A stretch of DNA of 64,000 nucleotides, from NCBI GenBank assembly GCA_007922305.1, contig ML677335.1, positions 40,228,887 to 40,292,886 of the forward strand. The letters run 5' to 3'. Origin of the DNA: Dermatemys mawii. Taxonomy: Eukaryota; Chordata; Testudines; Dermatemydidae. The position numbers and the translations under genes were made by a program. The notes under the pieces were generated by a model. The model was not told the origin of the DNA and did not search any database. It saw only the letters and a program-made list of their open reading frames with translations. Of this stretch, positions 59,831 through 64,000 are shown one piece after another; the first letter of the stretch is position 1, and every line of letters starts with the position of its first letter.

Positions 59831-60610
59831 CATGGCAGGGGCTCCGTTGCTGTATCTGTGCTGTCTGCGGGACAGGCAAACGGGGAATGCGGGGGAATGA
59901 TAGGCATGTCTGCTCTTTACAAGGGAACCACTGTTAAATGTATTTTTTTATTTTAGAAGGGTCGTCCTTCACCCCTGCGCCATAGCTCTTATCAACAGCT
60001 GAGAGGCTGCTCCTTTGTGGCTGCTTCCTCAGTCGCCTCAAAGAGGATCTTGTACAGCAAGTAATGCAACAGGCTGTAATGGAGAATCGAGTTGCACAGA
60101 GGTGGAGGGAGAATGAGAGCAAGTTGAGGGAGAAGGCGCGGAAGGAGAATGCGATTCACCGCCGGAAAAGCACCGATAAGCTGCTCTCATTACTGCAGCT
60201 TCAATTGCAGACTATGCAGCGGATTGTCACCCTTCAGGAGGAGAAGCTCCGCACCCACCACCCCAATTATCATTTGCCCCAATTCCCTTCCCCTTCTTTG
60301 CCTCAGTACTCTCCAGGCCACTATCATCAGCCAAATGGTTATCACCATCCACAGCTGCCTCCAACCCCTCTGTCTTCACCGAACAACCCCCAAACCCCGG
60401 ACCATTATCCACTGCAGTCTACCCCTAATAACATGCCTTACTGCCCTCCGCAAATGGGGTTCGGGGGACATGGCCACTGTGAGGGCACTGGAGACTCAGA
60501 GACCCGGACATATTCCGATCTCTGACTGACCCCCTGACACCCCCATTGCACCTCCCCTGGCTTCCCCCTCACATGCATCACAATATTTTCTTTCAGCAAC
60601 CGAAGTACCT

Positions 60611-60656
60611 GTTCAATAAATGAATTGTCTTCTTAATAAATGGGTTTCTTTATTAA
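60611..60656. terminator. Back-to-back poly(A) signals of the two convergent Harbinger genes
   Basis: AATAAA on the plus strand at 60615-60620 and 60635-60640 serves the Myb-like gene. TTTATT at 60649-60654 gives AATAAA on the minus strand for the transposase. All lie within 45 bases between the two stop codons. Confidence 0.7.
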
Positions 60657-60749
60657 GTGTACATACATTATTACAGGCTACAGAAAAGCAAATGCCTGTT
60701 CCTGTTAAAAGAATGCTCCCTCCCTCCCTCCCTCCATCTGCACCTCACT

Positions 60750-62069
60750 TTAGAACTGGCTTTCAGCCTCAAAATGCTCCCTCAAGGCTTCCCTGACCCT
60801 AACAGCCTCGCGCTGGTCCCCTCCAAGAACCCTGCTCTCTGGCTGGGCGTATGTGGCCTCCAGGCGTTGAACCTCAGAGGACCATGCCTGAGTGAAGCCT
60901 TCGCCCTTCCGCTCACAAAGATTATGTAGGGCACAGCATGCGGAAATAACCGCGGAGATACTACCCTCGGCCAAGTCTAGCCTCCCATAAAGACAGCGCC
61001 AGCGCGCCTTGAGACGCCCAAAAGCACACTCCACAGTCATTCGACACCGGCTAAGCCTGTAGTTGAACCTTTCCTGACTGCTGTCCAGGCTCCCTCTGTA
61101 GGGTTTCATGAGCCAGGGCATTAAAGGGTAAGCAGGGTCACCACCAATCACTATGGGCATTTCCACTTCCCCCACGGGGATCCTCTGGTCTGGGAAAAAA
61201 GTCCCGGCTTGCAGCTTCATGAACAGGCCGGTGTTGCGGAAGATGCGTGCGTCATGCACCTTTCCAGACCAGCCAGCGTTAATGTCAGTAAAACGCCCAC
61301 GGTGATCCACAAGCGCCTGGAGAACCATGGAGAAGTACCCCTTTCGGTTAACGTACTCCTCAGCTAGGTGGGCGGGCGCCAGAATGGGTATATGGGTCCC
61401 ATCTATCGCCCCTCCACAGTTAGGGAAACCCATTTCTTCAAAGCCAGCCATGATGTCATGCACGTTATCCAGAGTCACGATTTTTCGTAGCAGGATGCGA
61501 TTAATGGCCCTGCACACTTGCATCAGCACAACTCCAACGGTCGACTTTCCAACCCCAAACTGGTTGGCCACCGATCGGTAGCTGTCTGATGTAGCCAGCT
61601 TCCAGATCACGATAGCCACCCGCTTCTCCACCGGGAGGGCAGCTCTCATTCTGGTGTCCTTGCGCCGCAGGGCAGGGGCGAGTTCAGCACACAGTCCCAT
61701 GAAAGTGGCTTTTCTCATTCGAAAGTTTTGCAGCCACTGCTCGTCATCCCAGACTTGCATGACGATGCGATCCCACCACTCAGTGCTCGTTTCCCGTGCC
61801 CAGAAGCGGCGTTCCACAGCCGTGAGCATGTCCGTTAATGAGACAAGAAGCTTTGTGTCGAATGCATTCACCGCTTCGATCTCGTCTTCAGACTCATCAC
61901 TGTCATCCTGCGTGTCAAGGATTAACTCCACTGCACACAGAGATGTGCTGGCGACAGTCGTCAGCATGTTCCTCAGCAGTTCTGGATTCATTGCAGCATA
62001 CGACAATGGAAGACGGAGCGCGCCTTGCTGAAACCCTTGAAAGATGGCGCCGGAGGTGGAAGGAAACAC
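60750..62069 (-). CDS. PIF/Harbinger (HARBI1-like) DDE transposase, apparently intact
   Basis: An uninterrupted 439-codon frame. The native start may be Met1 or Met27 (MNPELLRN). An acidic stretch at 53-64 is followed by a helical N-terminal part with a helix-turn-helix-like segment at about 163-182 (YRSVANQFGVGKSTVGVV). The DDE nuclease has GAIDGTHI (Asp223), GWSGKVHDARIF (about 266-277), GDPAYPLMPWL (Asp311) and VECAFGRLKARWR (Glu347), all in the family order. HARBI1-like enzymes are about 350-450 aa, so this is full size. It would cut the element out and insert it at 3-bp targets together with the Myb-like partner, which here is broken. No stop, shift or missing catalytic residue is visible, so it may still be translatable if transcribed. 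A domesticated gene is less likely given the flanking element ends. Confidence 0.9.
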   Translation of the reverse strand: MFPSTSGAIFQGFQQGALRLPLSYAAMNPELLRNMLTTVASTSLCAVELILDTQDDSDESEDEIEAVNAFDTKLLVSLTDMLTAVERRFWARETSTEWWDRIVMQVWDDEQWLQNFRMRKATFMGLCAELAPALRRKDTRMRAALPVEKRVAIVIWKLATSDSYRSVANQFGVGKSTVGVVLMQVCRAINRILLRKIVTLDNVHDIMAGFEEMGFPNCGGAIDGTHIPILAPAHLAEEYVNRKGYFSMVLQALVDHRGRFTDINAGWSGKVHDARIFRNTGLFMKLQAGTFFPDQRIPVGEVEMPIVIGGDPAYPLMPWLMKPYRGSLDSSQERFNYRLSRCRMTVECAFGRLKARWRCLYGRLDLAEGSISAVISACCALHNLCERKGEGFTQAWSSEVQRLEATYAQPESRVLGGDQREAVRVREALREHFEAESQF

Positions 62070-62363
62070 AGGGATTGCTGGGATATGCCGAAAAGCATCA
62101 TGGGTAGTTCAAACAGGATACAGAATGCCCCGCAAGTGACGCCCCCCCCACCACAAGGCATTGCGCCAGATCAGGAAGAGGTGTACTGTGGGATACATGC
62201 CCTAATGCGCTGCTCTTAATGCCGTATTAAGTGCCGCAAATGTGGCCATGCTATAACGCTGGAGCATGTCAGTGTGGACATACAAGATTATAGCGCTATT
62301 GGTTATAGTGGTCCCCTTATACAGCCATATGAATAGCGCTATTGTAAGTGTAACCATACCCTA

Positions 62364-64000
62364 GGACTGGTGCCCTTTGCAAGCATCTGAGAAAGAAAAT
62401 GCGCTTGTGTAAAATGTAAGTAGCAGAAAACAGTTAAGAAGGTGCTATTATCTCTTTCGTGATATGTATGGCTTGAAACATAAGGAAGAGAATAAGTGAG
62501 TGTTCCTTGTAACACCATTAGGCATTCTGTGCTCAGCCTTCCCTCCTGAAATAATATACAACATTGAGTTGTTCACATTGGTTGTTTGATGTATGCTTCT
62601 GCTCTCCCTCATCATTCTAGTATGATTCAACAAACATTAGAGAGAAATTTTTCTGTTTAAATTCTTTACTGCAACAGAAGTAAATATCTTACTTGTATTT
62701 TATCTTGAAGAAATGTATTTTATAAAATTCTACAACGCTCTTTCGGATAGATTTTCTATAAGTCAGATAGCCTTGTTCAAATAATGGACTCTGAACGTAA
62801 TCCATCTTGAGCCTTCACAAAGTACAGAACTTGCTCTTATTAAGGTACTCCGTTATGAGGCTCAGTGACTGATACAATGAATAGTTTTTCAACTGTGCAG
62901 TGGTTGCTATTATATGTCTTTTGGTTGAATGAAAAGGCAATTAAGAAAAGAACTACTGAACAAGAGACCAAAAGAAATTATACTACTTTAAAGATGGAGC
63001 ATCATTTCAATAGCATTTACATTGTCACTTGATTACAATAAAACAACAAATTAAAATTACATGGGACACTGCCTAGGCTGATGGAATCAACCTTTAAATT
63101 AAGAAGTCCCCTATTTTTGTAGCACTTCTTTTGATCTAGCAACATTTATTCACCAAAAGAACACAACAAAACCAACCTCAACAAACACAAACAACTCCCC
63201 CAAACCTTAAACAAGTTGTAAATATGGAAATCTTTCCCCAGCTCTAGACCTGAGCAGGTCATCCAGATGAGAAGCTGGTATTTAATCCCTTTTTGCATTT
63301 CAAATGTTGAAGAAAAAAAAAAGGACAAAAATGTTTTCTATTTTTCTAGCTCTACTCATAACAAACCCTGGAAACCCATCTGAGTTCACGTGCACTGCAG
63401 AGTCATGCCATGCTGTCCTTTCTGAGCAACCAGCCCTCTGCTCTGTACAGATGTAAATGACCTGTACCAGGTACAAGCTAGTGGAGAATCAGACACACAT
63501 AGGGGAAGGTAAAATGAAGACAAAAATAGGGGAAATAAAAACCAAAATGTGACATACTATTCATAAGAGCTGGGTTTTGTTCTTGTTCATGTGAACTATA
63601 CTTTGTAAACAGCAGGTCTCCCAAGTCATAGAAAGCGGAGTTTTTCACAAAGGCGTAGTGAAATAATGCTTAAATGTTGCTTATGGAGGCTTTGATTCAG
63701 CAAGGTCCTTAATTGCAGGAGTTGAGTTCAATGGAACTGCTCACATGCTTAAGTACTGTGCTGAATCAGGGCCTTAATCTAGTAGTTTGTTCTGATTCAC
63801 ATTCTGCTTGTTCATTTAATTTTACATCGTGTTGATGACTGAACGAAAATCCTAGATACAAACAGCTGTGAATTTTTAAGTCCATCTCCGGCTTGGTTTC
63901 AGCCACCTTTAGTCACATTGATACATATCTTGGGAAGTCCTATTGTAAGTCCAACTCAAAAGACGTGGCAGAATTGGAGCTTCTTATTTTAGGCTTCGAG
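62364..64000. other. Intergenic, mostly unique
   Basis: AT-rich sequence right of the Harbinger element. One short palindromic repeat is at 63694-63768. No gene was recognised. Confidence 0.4.
63694..63768. repeat. Short palindromic dispersed repeat
   Basis: 'gattcagcaagg' at the left and 'gtgctgaatc' at the right are inverted. The interior 'gttcaatggaactgctcac' and 'atgcttaagta' matches the family also present at 14331 and 16752. Confidence 0.5.

Larger units (their letters stand above)
58371..60525 (+). pseudogene. Harbinger accessory Myb/SANT-like DNA-binding protein, two-exon gene, decayed
   Basis: The candidate ATG at 58371 opens a frame reading MTPHAMPPRNRRSPAWSNSE, the start of a Myb/trihelix domain. 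A run of seven G (58453-58459) shifts it; the domain continues in another frame (NFDTYGQISRALAERGH, VKELRNAYRKAREANG). A ten-G run (58743-58752) shifts it again into an acidic DE-rich stretch. A donor (GTAAAG at 58935) and acceptor (TTTTAG at 59951-59956) suggest an intron of about 1 kb. Exon 2 has an in-frame TAG at 59983-59985, then a basic coiled-coil-like part (VAQRWRENESKLREKARKE) and a Pro/His/Tyr-rich tail ending at 60525. In this superfamily such proteins bind the element ends and help the transposase into the nucleus. This copy is disabled. Confidence 0.75.
57918..62360. mobile_element. PIF/Harbinger DNA transposon, nearly complete
   Basis: The terminal inverted repeats GGGCCATGGTTACAC and (inverse of the right end) GGTATGGTTACAC flank two convergent genes: a Myb/SANT-like protein on the plus strand and a HARBI1-like transposase on the minus strand. 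This is the two-gene layout of the superfamily. The direct CTA at 57915-57917 and 62361-62363 fits a 3-bp target duplication, although one base could be moved either way. Subterminal 'ttatagcgctat' palindromes occur at both ends. Confidence 0.85.

Noticed and set aside
59325..59937. 191- and 137-codon plus-strand frames with repeated Pro/His-rich blocks
   Set aside because: They translate three tandem repeat units inside the inferred intron; the repetition explains the open frame.
1..64000. tRNA, rRNA, CRISPR arrays, bacterial operons
   Set aside because: No cloverleaf gene, ribosomal block or spaced direct-repeat array seen; intron signals and vertebrate repeats exclude a prokaryotic source.

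Overview
The window reads as a piece of vertebrate genome, most likely from a turtle. It is AT-rich and gene-poor. It carries the last exon of a deeply conserved vertebrate gene, and its interspersed repeats are a sauropsid mix: CR1 LINEs, hAT and PIF/Harbinger DNA transposons, a Ty3/Gypsy element and several short repeats I associate with turtle and crocodilian genomes. The species call rests on pattern recognition of repeat families, not on a search.

Left part (1-13.8 kb): the only host gene I can name is KCNMA1, the alpha subunit of the large-conductance Ca2+/voltage-activated K+ (BK) channel. Bases 1-7460 look like its last intron. The terminal exon begins at 7461. Read in one frame it ends in the known VEDEC tail (stop 7610-7612); read in another it ends in the equally known EMVYR tail (stop 7480-7482). 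One exon therefore encodes two alternative BK C-termini. The 3' UTR may run 6 kb, to a textbook poly(A) site at about 13.77 kb, because this stretch is poor in recognisable transposons and they become common just after it.

Middle part (13.8-47.5 kb): intergenic DNA filled with repeats. It includes a plus-strand CR1 3' end (15.6-16.3 kb) and a CACTG-terminated DNA transposon (21843-24384) encoding an uncharacterised zinc-finger-like protein that carries one stop and one frameshift. It also includes a ZBED/Charlie-type hAT transposase fragment (27.7-28.1 kb) and a long minus-strand CR1 (30.2-33.5 kb) with an esterase-type ORF1 remnant and EN/RT remnants, interrupted by a second CR1 piece. Between these lie MIR-like SINEs, hAT MITEs and short palindromic repeats. 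About 33.5-44.7 kb is largely unique and holds two candidate regulatory clusters.

Right part (47.5-64 kb): a nearly complete but dead Ty3/Gypsy element (47572-56359) has two LTRs, a TTGG target duplication and a PNMA-like Gag. Its Pol is broken by stops, frameshifts and a microinversion covering the reverse-transcriptase active site. A hAT element is nested inside it. A PIF/Harbinger element follows (about 57918-62360). It pairs an apparently intact DDE transposase (439 aa, minus strand) with a decayed Myb/SANT-like accessory gene (plus strand), the two converging on a shared poly(A) region. The tail to 64 kb is mostly unique sequence. No tRNA, rRNA or CRISPR structure was recognised.
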